NCBI GenBank assembly: GCA_039720395.1
Contig: CM077833.1
Location: 32,585,478 to 32,649,477 of the forward strand
DNA length: 64,000 bases
From: Liquidambar formosana
Taxonomy: Eukaryota > Streptophyta > Magnoliopsida > Saxifragales > Altingiaceae
Direction of reading: 5' to 3'
How positions within the stretch are numbered: the stretch's first letter is position 1; each line of letters opens with the position of its first letter. The position numbers and the translations under genes are program-made. The notes below the pieces were generated by a model. It was given only the letters and a program-made list of their open reading frames with translations, searched no databases and was not told the origin of the DNA. Of the stretch, positions 11,072 through 23,165 are shown one piece after another.

Positions 11072-14000
11072 ATGATTTGGGCTGGGAATCTGTTGCTCAA
11101 CCTCTTATGGCTCAGTTTAGCATCATCGTCCACATCATTGGCAGCGGACACCAAGCCGGGCTGCCAAGCAAACTGCGGGAACCTCACCGTTCCATACCCA
11201 TTTGGCATTGGAGAAGGATGTTATATAGGCGAATGGTTTCGCATAAACTGCAGTACTTCTTCCAATCCGCCAAAACCATTCATAGGCACAGGGAACCTTG
11301 AGGTAGTGCAAATTTCGTCGACTCAGGTTCGTGTAAAGAACTGGGTGGCTTATGGGTGCTACTCGGAATCGGGTGCTTTTGTCTCAGGGGAACAGCATCT
11401 CCATCAGCTTGGTAAAAACCCCATACACCTTCTCAGACACGGCAAACAAGTTCACGGTCCTAGGGTGTGACACCCTTGCCTTGATTCAGGGGACGACCGA
11501 GCAGGGGTTGAGCTACACGAGCGGCTGCGTGTCCTTATGCAGCAACAAAGACGGCCTCACCAGCGGCTCATGCTCTGGCATCGGCTGCTGCCAGACCTCC
11601 ATCCCTAAAGGTGTTAAGAGGTTTGAAACAGCACTCGTGGGCAACGTAACCAACCACACAAAGACTTGGACCTCCGATAATTGCAGCTACGCTTTCATGG
11701 TTGACCAAGACCGCTACGCTTTTGAGGCCTCGGATCTCTGGGATCCCAATTTTCTCACCACCGTTACAAATACCCCTGTGGTTCTTGATTGGGCAATTGG
11801 TAACCACACATGTCAAGAAGCTCAAAGGGACTTAACCACTTTCGCCTGCAAGGGCAACACCAGTTGCTATGACCCAGACAATGGTCCAGGTTATCGCTGC
11901 AATTGCTCTGATGGCTATCAAGGAAACCCTTATCTCAGCCCTGGATGCCAAGGTATATATATATATGACGACATAAACTCTCTCTATAGACTCTAGCATT
12001 TGGATCTTAATTGGAAGCATTTTTAACTCTTAACTATCTATCGGCCAGAATAACTCCCATCTCTGTTGCACTAATTTGTTTAAGCAAAATAAATGTTTTT
12101 GTGAAATAATTACAAGGTAGGGCCTCTATATATACATATCCCCTCCCTTTGAATGCAATTCGCTGCATCCTTTGACTTATGCAAGTCTAATTAATTTCTC
12201 ACAACATGAAAAAAGATGCAGAAGGAGCATCTCTAATAAAGCTATCCGTTTTTTCTCTACTTTGAAGAGGAAAAGTACATTTAGCTATAGGAGTCATAGA
12301 AGACTCATTTAAAGAGAACTTTCTATTCAAGTGAGGATTCCAATAAGGCTCCCTATTTTTTCTCGAATTTTATTCGAGGGAACCAAGCAAGACTTTCTAA
12401 AATGTGGAGAGCCTCTGAGGGTTCTCTAATTCGCAGAGCTTTATAGTGCTACCCATGCATCCAAAAAGTAAGCCTGAATTTGACTTTAATTTGGAATGAA
12501 GAGAGAGAAATCTCTCACTCCACATCATTCATTGAACTTGGAGGAGAGACTAACACTGCTGTTTCTGGTCATCACTGCCAATACAGATGGTGATGCTACA
12601 TGAATTCCTATACTTGAAAATTGATGTTGTTTAGATGTCAGATCGCTAAACGGGATCCATGGAAATGGAAGACGAAGACAAAGGAAAAAGACAAAGCTAA
12701 GGGGGCCACCCTGACCTTCACAGTTCAACTGAGTTGGGGATAAAGCTTAGGATCGAAGGGATGATGACCTACCACTGGCTTTGTGAGTCGTGGCCCACTG
12801 GCTTAGAGTTATTATATAAGTAGCTTCACTTTAGGAGTTCGGGTATCGCAATCCCATATCACCAGTACCAGTGTCTAGCTTAAATGGTCCGAAGAAAAAT
12901 ATCACCACCGTTTGAGGCAAGTTGAAGTTCCAAGTGTCATGAGTGCAAAATCATGATTTTCCATGGCTACATCCTGTGGGTTTGCTGCGAGGTAATTTCC
13001 AGTATTTAGAGCATGGGTTGGCCCCAAGCCCCCAACTGGGTTTGGGCTCTGGTGTGGATCATAGGTGAATTTTGAAACTGCAGCATGAGAGCATGACGAG
13101 TATATCCTTGTTATTGGCTCTGACGCATTACTTTTTATTTATTAACACTTAGGGGAAGCCTAAGCCTTACTCCCTCTATGACACATTACTATAGAAGCAA
13201 ATACCAATTTGTTTTTATTGTTGTTCCCACCCCCACCCCCACCCCCCCTCCCTCCCTCCCTCTTCCCCCCTCCCCCCCTCTCTGTTTGTATGTATGTGAA
13301 GAGATCATACATACCTTAATTTCAAATTTGATGGGCTAACGCTTGTGTGTTTAAAATGGCTGCCAAAGATATTGACGAATGTGCGGGTCCAAGCAATCCT
13401 TGCGACGGCATTTGTGTCAATACGCCAGGGAGTTATAACTGTTCCTGTCCACATGGAATGTATGGTGATGGGAGAAAAAATGGGAAAGGTTGCACAAAAA
13501 ACAATGTACAATTTCCAATAATCAAGTTCACTCTAGGTAAGCAATCCTCTACTGGATCTCATAAGATAGATCCCTCTGCCTAGGATCGAGATTTGAATGG
13601 AATTTGTTACCTTGCAGGTCTTGGCTTTGGTTTCTTGTTTCTGCTTGTTGGGATTTCTTGGCTGTACTTTAGTGTAAGGAAACGGAAGCTCATTAAGCTC
13701 AAGGAAAAGTTTTTCCAGCAAAATGGAGGTTTACTGCTACAACAGCAAATCGCTTCTCATGAAGGTGCCGTGGAGTCAACAAAAATCTTTACAGCAGAGG
13801 AGCTAGAGAAGGCTGCCGACAATTACAATGAAAGCCGAATCCTTGGCAGGGGAGGCAATGGAACAGTATACAAAGGATTTTTACCAGACAACCGGATCGT
13901 TGCCATAAAGAAGTCGAAGATGGCGGGTGACATCCAAATTGAGCAGTTTATAAATGAGGTCGTCATTCTTACCCAAATTAATCACCGAAATGTGGTTAAG

Positions 14001-14851
14001 CTCTTGGGATGCTGTTTAGAGACCGAAGTTCCCTTGTTAGTCTATGAATACGTCCCTAATGGCACACTTTACCATCATATTCACTATAATAATGGGATCA
14101 ATTCCATTTCGTGGGACAACCGTTTGAGGATAGCAATAGAAACTGCAGCTGCTCTAGCTTACCTGCACTCTGCAGGCTTCAGTACCAATCATTCACCGAG
14201 ATGTCAAGTCAGCCAACATATTATTGGATTGTAAGTACACTGCTAAAGTGGCCGATTTCGGAGCTTCAAGGTTAATTCCTACAGATCAGACTCAAATAAC
14301 TACATTAGTTCAGGGGACACTCGGCTATTTGGACCCAGAATACTTCCAGACTAGCCAACTGACAGAAAAGAGTGATGTTTACAGCTTTGGGGTAGTTTTA
14401 GTAGAGCTGTTAACTGGGGAAATGCCGATATCATTCGAGAGATCAGAAGCGCAGAGAAACCTGTCTTCCTACTTCGTCATGTCAATGCAACAGAATTGCC
14501 TGTTTCAAGTTCTTGAGGCCCGTGTGGTGAATGAGGGATATAAAGAACACCTCATAGCGGTTGCAAAGCTAGCAAAGAGATGCCTTGCGTTGAGAGGGGA
14601 AGAAAGGCCCACAATGAAAGAAGCTGTTGGCAGAGTTGGAAGGCTTAAGAACGTTCGAGAAGCACCCATGGGTCCCAGTAGACCAAGATGAAACTGTGAG
14701 CTTGCTAGGTGAATCATCTGACCTTTACCCAGTAGGGATTTCCTCCTTAAATGCTTACGATGTTATGCCATCTGGGCAGTACATTGGTGAATCATCTGGA
14801 CAATACGAGTCTGGAAATTCTATAATGCTGCCTCCAAACCTCCCACGATGA
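11072..14851 (+). CDS. Wall-associated receptor kinase (WAK/WAKL), tandem copy 1, with frameshifts
   Basis: A plasma-membrane receptor-like Ser/Thr kinase whose ectodomain binds pectin in characterised family members. Exons: 11072-11952, 13369-13536 and 13618-14851. The ATG at 11072 starts a signal peptide ([12 protein letters not shown]), then a GUB_WAK domain ([19 protein letters not shown]), a first EGF-like segment ([12 protein letters not shown]), a calcium-binding EGF in exon 2 ([12 protein letters not shown]), a transmembrane helix ([12 protein letters not shown]) and an intracellular kinase: glycine loop [16 protein letters not shown] lysine, HRDVKSAN catalytic loop, [13 protein letters not shown]. 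Three net +1 shifts interrupt the frame, in the G-run 11387-11390, at the GG 14175-14176, and at 14623-14626. With one base discounted at each, it encodes about 759 residues, normal for the family. The exon 2 acceptor (gccaaag) lacks a good pyrimidine tract. Either a pseudogene or a gene with sequence errors. Confidence 0.85.
11953..13368 (+). other. First intron of WAK copy 1
   Basis: It lies between a gtatat donor at 11953 and an acceptor at 13368, in the same phase as the 146-base intron of WAK copy 2. It is ten times longer than that intron and contains a C/T-rich simple-repeat tract at about 13226-13281. No inserted coding element was recognised, but the length suggests insertions after the duplication. 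Confidence 0.7.
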
Positions 14852-15146
14852 ATGCCCATGCCCGCAAGCTAGCGTAAGCAGAAATCTCCAGTGGCCTACC
14901 CAAAAAAGGAAAAGAAAAAAAGAGAGCATAAATCTGTAGTGTTCTGGTGACAATTTTGAGCCAGGGAAATTTGTTGAAAACATAATAAAATAAATGCACA
15001 CTCAAGATACTGTAATCTGAGAACGACTGAGTTCCCTTTTTGTATTATTATGTCATTCACTATTTTCTTGTGTGCGCGTGGTTGTGCATTTATCAGGCTA
15101 GTATCCAATGCTTAGGAGTTAGGATACCTAAAAAATAATTTGTTTT

Positions 15147-15180
<34 letters not shown>

Positions 15181-16236
15181 GTATAGCTGTGGTATGTGTG
15201 ATCCGCGGATGTGCCAGTACCCGACTTGTTGGGCCTAGGTACAAAGAGGTTTTGGCTGAGACTTGACCCAGTGGCCTTGAGCACAAGTTATTTCATGGGA
15301 ACTTTGAAGCAGTTTCTCGGCCATCCATGTACATTTTCCCTTTGGCTAAGAGATGAATTCTCAATTTGGTTAACCGTCTGGATGATTGTTGGGCTTCTAG
15401 CCACTACCATGTGCCGTGGTCTGACTCAATTAGTTTGCCTCAGGCAGAGAACCAAAGCTTCTGGCAATGTTGCACGATGGCATTTTCCTTCTTCCTTTCT
15501 TCTCCAAAAGTTCGTGCGCTTTGGGAATTAGTTTCGTAACCTAGCGGTAGGCAAGTCAGACCTTACATGTAGATGCGTCTAGCAGATAAAAGTTTCAACC
15601 TCTGGTGATGGTGCCCATGTGTTGTCTTGATTCCACCGTCACTTGACCCATAATTGTAGATGCTCTGTTTCTTGCTTAATGAGCTCATAACTCTATTGCT
15701 GCTAAGATACTGATGTGGCTAGCAATTCCTTTCTAAAATGCTTCAAGGCTGGAAGACACGTGGTATTTTCCTAGCCACTTTCTTTACCAATTGATCCCTA
15801 GCCGTCTGCTCCATGATTGATGGTTCATTTGTGGTGTATTACATAATTTGACTATGACGCCCGAACAAGAGAATTATAATGCACCGTGATTAATTGTTGA
15901 GAAGACAGAGGGGAAGGGTTCAACCCCACAAAAGTACAAATATTTTAAAAATAAATTTTCTTGAAATGCATTCTATCTTCCGAAAACTAGAGAAAATGTT
16001 GGAGCAAGTCTAGTCATAAAAGTAAGTGTTCTCAAAACCTATGTCACTCTCTGGCCTTTTCCTCTAATTCCAAAATTGCATTGCCCAAAGTTTTCTCAGA
16101 ACCGAGCGAATTTGTCTCGATATTATTTGGCTCTTCTTGGCCGGCATTATATTTTAGTATTATCATTTGATTTTCCTCGGCCGGCATCATACATTAGTAC
16201 GAGTCAGTTGATAATTTCAATGTTCTGCTTCAGAAG
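14852..16236. other. Spacer between the two WAK genes
   Basis: No gene is supported. It contains a (GT)n microsatellite at about 15149-15177 and a weak tRNA-like pair of motifs near 15540-15610 (cctagcggtaggc and gtttcaacctc) that could be an old SINE. The first 200 bp are probably the 3'UTR of WAK copy 1. Confidence 0.5.
15149..15177. repeat. (GT)n microsatellite
   Basis: Uninterrupted gt dinucleotides in the WAK-WAK spacer. Simple sequence repeat. Confidence 0.9.
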
Positions 16237-16350
16237 AGATAAATAGAGGTGTCCTTGCAGGAATCTTTGGCACTTCAATTTAAAGCCAAGACCTTCAACC
16301 GAACAACAGACATTTTTTATCTTGAGTGTCCAAACAACAGGGAAGAAGCT

Positions 16351-18819
16351 ATGCTTTGGTCTTTGTTGCTTCACCTCATCATCCTGTGGCCTATTGCAGC
16401 ACCAGTCTCATTGGAGGCTAGGCCAGGGTGCCGTGACAAATGCGGCAACCTTAGCATCCCGTACCCGTTCGGAATTGGAGATCCTACCTGTTTCAAAGAA
16501 GCTGGACATGAATTAATCTGCGACGAGTCTTACAACCCCCCATTGGTACTATTAGGCCCAGAAAGAAACATACCGGTTCTGAATATATCATTGCAAGGCC
16601 AATTGACCATCACCTGGTGGGTGGCTTACAACTGTTACAGACGGTCAGGAACAAGCCGTGATCAATTTAACCAGCCAATCACGCTTAAAAATGTTTACGC
16701 CTTCTCTGACACCAAAAACAAGTTTACAGCTCTTGGGTGCGATACAGCGCGCCTTCATGTCTGACTCCACGGGAAAACTGTTTCAGAGTGGGTGTGTTTC
16801 TTTTTGTGGGAACACTTCAAACAGTTGCTGATGGATCTTGTTCCGGTATAGGCTGCTGCCAAACTTCCATCCCAAGGGGTCTCAGCACGCTGAATGTTGA
16901 CCTGGGGAGCTTCTACAACCACACCATTGACTTGGGAATTCAATCCGTGCAGCTATGCATTCCTCGCGGACCAAAACTGGTTGAAATTCTCTGTATCTGA
17001 TCTCATGAATTTCAGTAACAATGCAGGACTCAGTTTCCAAAATAAAACCAGTGCACCAGTAGTGCTGGATTGGGTGGTTGGTGTGGAGACTTGCGAAGAA
17101 GCCCTGAAAAATTCGACGGCGTACTCTTGTGGAGAGAACAGCTTCTGCTCTAACTCAACCAATGGCCCAGGATACCGATGCTATTGCAATGAAGGCTATC
17201 AAGGGAACCCTTATCTTCCCCATGGATGCCAAGGTATGATATATCCGTCTGATTTCCTTTCACAACCAGTATTTTGCGCATTTCTAGAATAAAACTCCAC
17301 CAGTTGCATCTATAAAATTGCAGAACCACAGTTTTATTATTGGAAAAAGCTGATATTTTTTCTTTATATTGGCTTGCAGATATAGATGAGTGCAATGATC
17401 CAAATAACAATCCCTGTAAGGGAATTTGCCATAATACACCGGGGAGTCACTTCTGTACTTGCCCGCCTGGAACTATTGACAATGGTGATAAAGATGGAGT
17501 CCATTGCATACCTTCACATAAACAATTTCCGATCTTACAGTTTACTTTAGGTAATCCTTCTCATTTGTTTATCATCAAAATGTATGTCTGATACAATATA
17601 AGTTCTCAACTGAAGCAGAGTTATCATTGTCACATGTGCAGGGATCGGCTTAGGTCTCTTGTTTCTACTTGTTGCATCCTCTTGGATATATTGGGTCCTG
17701 CAGAAGAGAAAGCTCATCAAACTCAAACAGAAATTCTTCAAACAAAATGGTGGCTTGTTGTTACAGCAACAACTCTCCAAGCGTGAACGAACGGTGGAAA
17801 CTACCAAGATGTTCACATCAGAAGAGCTCGAAAAGGCAACCAACAACTATGATGAAAGCCGAATTCTTGGCAGGGGTGGTTATGGTACAGTCTACAAAGG
17901 AAATTTACCAGACCAAAGAGTAGTTGCCGTCAAGAAGTCAAAAATAATTGATGAAAACCAAATCGAGCAATTTATAAACGAGGTAGTTATTCTTTCCCAA
18001 ATTAACCACAAAAATGTGGTCAAACTATTGGGATGCTGTTTAGAAACTGAAGTTCCTTTACTAGTTTATGAGTTCATCACCAACGGAACCCTCTACCATC
18101 ATATTCACGACAAGGGCCATGATTTCTCACTCTCTTGGGAACATCGGCTAAGGATAGCTGCTGAAACTGCAGGAGCACTGGCCTATTTGCACTCCGCAGC
18201 TTCAACACCAATCATCCATCGAGACATCAAGTCCACAAACATCCTCTTGGACAATGATCACAGGGCAAAAGTGGCAGATTTTGGGGCTTCAAGATTGATC
18301 CCTTTGGATCAAACTAAATTAAGTACATTGGTACAAGGGACAATGGGCTACTTAGACCCCGAGTACTTCCTCACAAGTCAATTAACTGAGAAGAGTGATG
18401 TCTATAGCTTTGGAGTAGTACTTGTGGAGCTATTAACAGGAATGAAGGCTGTTTCATTTGAAAGAGCCCAAGAACAGAGAAATCTAGCCATGTATTTTGT
18501 ATCATCCATGAAGGAAAACTGCCTCTGGGAAATTTTGGAAAATAGGGTTGTCCAGGAGGGGAATGATGAGCAGCTCCGTGAAGTTGCTGAATTAGCAAAG
18601 AGATGCTTGAAAATGAACAGGGATGAGAGGCCAACTATGAAAGAGGTGGCAATGGAATTGGAGGGGCTAAGAAGATTTGAGAAGCACCCGTGGGCTGAGC
18701 AGGAGCTCGAATTGACGGATTGTTTGCTGAGACAACCATTGGATTCTCAGAATGGTAGTACTCCCAGTTACTATAGTATGAAAGGCCATGAGACATTTGA
18801 ATCAGAGCTTGGGCGTTAA
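16351..18819 (+). CDS. Wall-associated receptor kinase (WAK/WAKL), tandem copy 2, with ectodomain frameshifts
   Basis: Same architecture as its upstream neighbour. Exons: 16351-17233, 17380-17550 and 17642-18819. The ATG at 16351 begins a signal peptide ([14 protein letters not shown]). It is followed by GUB_WAK ([19 protein letters not shown]), an EGF-like segment ([17 protein letters not shown]), an EGF_CA in exon 2 ([13 protein letters not shown]), a transmembrane helix ([14 protein letters not shown]) and a complete kinase: [56 protein letters not shown]. The kinase exon is intact and ends at 18819. Exon 1 has three net +1 shifts at about 16759, 16819-16821 and 16929, all between the GUB_WAK core and the EGF segment. 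Discounting one base at each gives about 742 residues and an exon 1 of 880 bases, exactly the corrected length in copy 1, which supports a recent tandem duplication. The longer in-frame opening back to 16249 has no ATG, so I reject it as the start. Confidence 0.87.
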
Positions 18820-20372
18820 TTATTTTAGCACATAGGAGACATTCAATAGAAAAATGTGAATCCTCGCTCTTCCGATTTCTGTAGGTCTCTTAAAATTTTA
18901 TGTCATTTTGTCTATGGTTCAAATCCACTGCAGATCATGCCATGTTCTGATAATAATTTCAGGATCAAACTGACTGGATTACTGAAAATGGATCCTCCTA
19001 CCAACCCAAATACTTCTTCTAAGGTCAAAGCACATGCTGTAATCTATATTACCATCCTACTCAACTCATGTCGAAGTATAATCCTCCTTTTGTGTGTGTG
19101 TTGCAGTGTTAGGGGGTTACATTGAAGGGAATCTGATGTTAGGTGGCTAGACCCTAGACTCTAGCCTCGCCCAAACCCCCCATCTGGGTACCACTAGACC
19201 ACACGGACCCACGGTCATGTCTCTGAACTTGATTCCAACATATTGATGGAAAATCTCTTGTTGAAGATTTTGCAAAAGAAGAATTCTAAGTAAAAATAAA
19301 GAGGATAGGTATTTCCCACTTCAGTTTGACTTAAGGAGAAAAAGGATAAAAATGAGACTTATTCGGAAAGAAAAAGAAAAAAATGTTACTCTTTAAGACA
19401 ACCAAGCACATGCAATGCTCGTGCAGCATTTTTTTAATTTTTTTTAATTTTTTTACACTCAATGTAAAACTTTCATAAAAAGGTAATATAAAAAGCTTCC
19501 CCAAATTATCCAATGTAAGTTCCTATGAATCCCCTTGATTTCCTAGGTTTGAGAGAAAAAAAAAAAAATGAAAAACAAACAAACAAACAAACCTTAAACT
19601 TAAGGTATTTTTCAGGATTGAGAAGAACAAACCAAGGGTTTTGTTGACGAGGTCGGCGGAGTTTGCAGATGGAGAGAGAAAAAGAGCGAGAGAGTAGATG
19701 AAAGACCATGGATGGTGGAGACCGGTGGCGACCATGGACAACGATGGAGGGTGGAACCCTAAATCACAAGAGAGAAGGTGAGATACTGATAGATGATAAC
19801 TTGTCTTAGGGGTGTGAAAACGGCGCTTTCAAGGAAAGAACGCTTTATGTTTAATGAAAACGTGTTTGTAAACAGCAACTACAATAGCTGAAAGCGTGTT
19901 TTAAAACAGCGCTTTAGACCAAAAAGGGTTTGTAAAGAGCAATTTCACAAGCGTTGTTTATCCAGAGAGCACTTTTATTTATATAAAGCGTGTTTGAAAA
20001 CCGCGCTTTCAAAGGTTTTGTTTAATTGAAAGCTTGTGTGAAGAAAGCGCGTGTTCACACAAGCTTTCAATTTATTTTTATACGCTTTCTGTTCTCCGTA
20101 TTTCGTTTTTTTATAGCCAATGAAAGTGTGAGCTTATTGCCCGTATATAGCTCGGGCCAGAGGATACCCCACCGACAACGGGCGGCTAGCCAGTGCAATA
20201 AAAAAATAATAATAATAATTTGTTGCCCTGTAAAATGATTGAGAAATTGGTTGATGGGAAATAAAGGCGAGAAAGGAAATACAACGCTGTTTTGAATCTC
20301 ATCCTCATGTTCTAAGTAATGAGAAGTGAGCTCAATAGAACGAAATAGTGGCTCACTTTTTTCCCTTTTCTT

Positions 20373-20409
<37 letters not shown>

Positions 20410-22561
20410 AAAGTCTTTAAGTATCAAGGAAAATCAAGAAATCCCAATTAGGTTAGTACCAACCAAACAGTGGCTCACTTGGATGAGAGGGTTTTCGTTT
20501 TGATTTCTTTCGTATTAGACAAATCAAATCAGAAATCTAGGACCCAGAAATTTTAAATCTTATGGTCTTTTCCTACCTTTTTTCTTTTTCCAATTTTTTT
20601 TTTAAATTTTTAAATTTCATTTTAAACCTCGGCAACTAAACAGAGCACGAAGGAGAGTGAAGAAAGAAGAAGAGGAGAAACAAAGGAAAATCTTTTCTGA
20701 ACAGAAACCTCCGCGTACCTGCAGAAGCGTCGATACTCCTCCATGGGGGATGGCATTCAGAAAAAAGGTCAAAAAAGGCATTACGTGTAAATTCTGGATC
20801 GGCCCCATTGGTATTTGATTCTTGGATTGATCAGATAAGCCGTTGGCACGTCACGTCAAGCCAAGTAAGGAAACCTTTAGAGGCTACAAATGTCGGTGTG
20901 GGCATGAGAAATTGAGAACAAACAAATAGACCTCACCCTCCCCTTTTACTGGGTCTTACTCAAAAGATGATACAAATCCATAATCATCTTTTATCTCTAT
21001 TTTAATAAATCCTACCCAACCAACCAAAAAAAAAAGGGTCCACTATATTTTACCCTTCGAAAAATTAGAAGCCATAGATGGCGGCAACGGGCATCAGTAG
21101 AATATACAGACCCACTCTTTAATGGGTATTTCACCTCAACTGCCTTTTAGAGTTTTACCATTCCAGTGAATGGCTTTACAGAAACACATGCAAACTGATC
21201 ATTCTCAATCTTAATTCAATTTAATTTTTTTTGTGAATTTGATCAAAAAATTAAAACCCATCAAATTGAAGGATTTGGATTTTTCACCCCCTCCTTTGGC
21301 GCATTATTGATGCTAGCATTTCGAGTTTAAATAAGCATTTGAATTAGTTGGACCTAATTTCACGTACTGCTGAGCCAAGCTTGATGGGGACTGACATTTG
21401 AATACGGTTCAAGGATAGTTTCGAGCCACATGAATATGGAATTCCTCTTTTTGCTAAGAAAAAAACAATTACAAATTCGAGATTAGAAGAGGAAGCGAGA
21501 AGCAATTCCATGGTGAGATGTAGGCCACAGTCTATCTAAACTATTATATTAAAGGGAAGCCTCTTTTGATCTTTTAATTGGTCTATTCTTTGGGAGTATT
21601 AAATTTCAAAGTATCTCAGTAATTTTACAATCAAAAAATTAAGAAAAAGACAATATAAGTTATATTACATGAATTTGAACCGAAGGAATAAAAAAAAAAA
21701 ATACTACTTACATTCTTTTTTTACATCTTAATATTCTAGATTATCACTCTCACGTGCAGAACGTGTGTTTACAAGAAGGTAAAGATGACAACAATATGAG
21801 CTCAGGCCATGTAGGCATGAGGACATGGGAAAAATGAACAAACCAATTAGTCATTTCAAGATTTTTGGCATCTTCTTGACGCTGTTGCAAGAAAATGATT
21901 CTTGATAAATACAATGCATAAAGTATCCAATGTCTTCTGAGAACATAGAAGAAAGCAAGTAAAAATTAAAAGAGAATTAAGTGGAACAATTAATGTCACT
22001 CAACAACCAGACGTCGTGGCCTCCGGGCGGGGTTTGGGACTTTTTAACTTATTTATTATTTATTTAGTGGGGTCCTTTGAAAAAGGGTCAGAACTTCGCC
22101 AGCGTGGTGGCTGGGGTACGTCCATTGATGGCTTTTACAGGAGATGTCAATAATCTATTACTCCAATCTTTTTACCCTTTTTTATCTTTTTATTTTTAAA
22201 TGCCCGGAGAGAATTTCGACATTGTAATCAAATATAAGATACTGGCATCTACAAGAGTCTTGTTTTCAAAAGTTAATATGTACATGCATGATTAAAATAC
22301 GTGAATCATCGAATATCTTTCTTTCCCGTTGTAGTTCCTTTTTCTTTTGTGCATGTTTTTCCAAAGAAAGTACCATCAATGGGAATCGGTTGAAACATAA
22401 CACCACGGCACAATAATTGGGCATTGGTGAGCCTTAAGAAAGGCATCTAATTAAATATACGTATGTTGTAAAATGCTCTACAACTCGCAACACAGAAAAT
22501 TAATTAGGGTGCAAGAAATGTAAGTGCACATCCCCATCTTTCATGAATCTGGGCAAGCTCA
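18820..22561. other. Repeat-bearing gap downstream of the WAK pair
   Basis: The first part is the likely 3'UTR of WAK copy 2. No gene is supported in the rest. It contains the motif cluster at 19800-20095, a T-run at about 20371-20405, and A/T-rich sequence. The ORFs are short and of biased composition. Confidence 0.5.
19800..20095. repeat. Cluster of degenerate GAAAGCG / CGCTTTC motifs with perfect hairpin
   Basis: About six copies of short motifs of the form aaagcgtgttt or gcgcttt recur in both orientations over 300 bp (for example gaaaacggcgctttc, aaaacagcgcttt, aaaaccgcgctttc). The cluster ends in a perfect inverted repeat: a 19-base arm at 20024-20042 (aattgaaagcttgtgtgaa), an 11-base loop, and its exact complement at 20054-20072. 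No coding potential. It could be a degraded inverted-repeat transposon or a local tandem expansion. Confidence 0.65.
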
Positions 22562-22795
22562 CTATGTCGAATCGAATAAGAACCCTCCGAGCGATATGGT
22601 TTGGGACTTTTGGGGTTCATAGTCGTGTGGGACTCGAAAAGGTGAAGAACCCGGTGGGAAAAGCTTCATACTTTCCACATCACATGCAACTATGCAATTG
22701 CCTATCATTAAAGCAATAGAAGAAACCTTTGACTTTCGAGCAATACTGTCTATTATTTCTTCGTTTGAGTGAGTGTACACCAACTTCCTTGCCAT
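22562..22795 (-). CDS. Small hypothetical protein (77 aa), not recognised
   Basis: An ATG-initiated minus-strand ORF, from MARKLVYTHSNEEIIDSI to a TAG stop. I do not recognise the family. The composition is balanced and not low-complexity, unlike most short ORFs in this window. No signal peptide or clear membrane helix is visible; the most hydrophobic part is SIALMIGNCIVACDV near residues 26-40. It is divergent in direction from the DC1 gene, with about 370 bp between the two start codons. No clear TATA element was found upstream. It could equally be a chance ORF or one exon of a decayed gene. Confidence 0.3.
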   Translation of the reverse strand: MARKLVYTHSNEEIIDSIARKSKVSSIALMIGNCIVACDVESMKLFPPGSSPFRVPHDYEPQKSQTISLGGFLFDST

Positions 22796-23010
22796 CGATC
22801 AGGAATCGACACTTGTTTGGGCCCTACTTTTATTCTCATGTTGTCTTCCCAAGAGACATAACGACCCACCTATTAGGATTTAATTAGGACCTTGCATTAT
22901 CAAGTGTTGTGTTACCAAGGGTAACTCGATCAAATTAAAGATAGTGGATACATGTATATCTTTTTCTCTGTGTGCATAGAGTATAGAGTATGTATAATGC
23001 ATACAGTACG

Positions 23011-23085
23011 TATAAAAATAGTGACACCAGCACGTGCAATCTATTCATCTTGTCTTACTGGCATCCTCTTTCTGCATGTATAAAG
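23011..23085 (+). promoter_or_regulatory. Candidate TATA elements of DC1 gene
   Basis: Two TATA-like motifs precede the ATG at 23166: tataaaaata at 23011-23020 and tataaag at 23079-23085. Either is at a plausible distance, giving a 5'UTR of about 125 or 55 nt. The choice between them cannot be made from sequence. Confidence 0.4.
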
Positions 23086-23165
23086 TATTCTTGCGGGTGC
23101 TTGCATTTTGCACCACCAATCAAGCCAAGAATTAAGTCTTGAGTTGAAAGACTAGTCTCTGAACC

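Noticed and set aside
16249..16350. N-terminal extension of WAK copy 2
   Set aside because: There is no ATG in the extension, and the signal peptide begins properly at the ATG of 16351.
18900..18940. tRNA B-box-like ggttcaaatcc downstream of WAK copy 2
   Set aside because: No A box at proper spacing and no cloverleaf can be drawn. No tRNA gene was found in the window.
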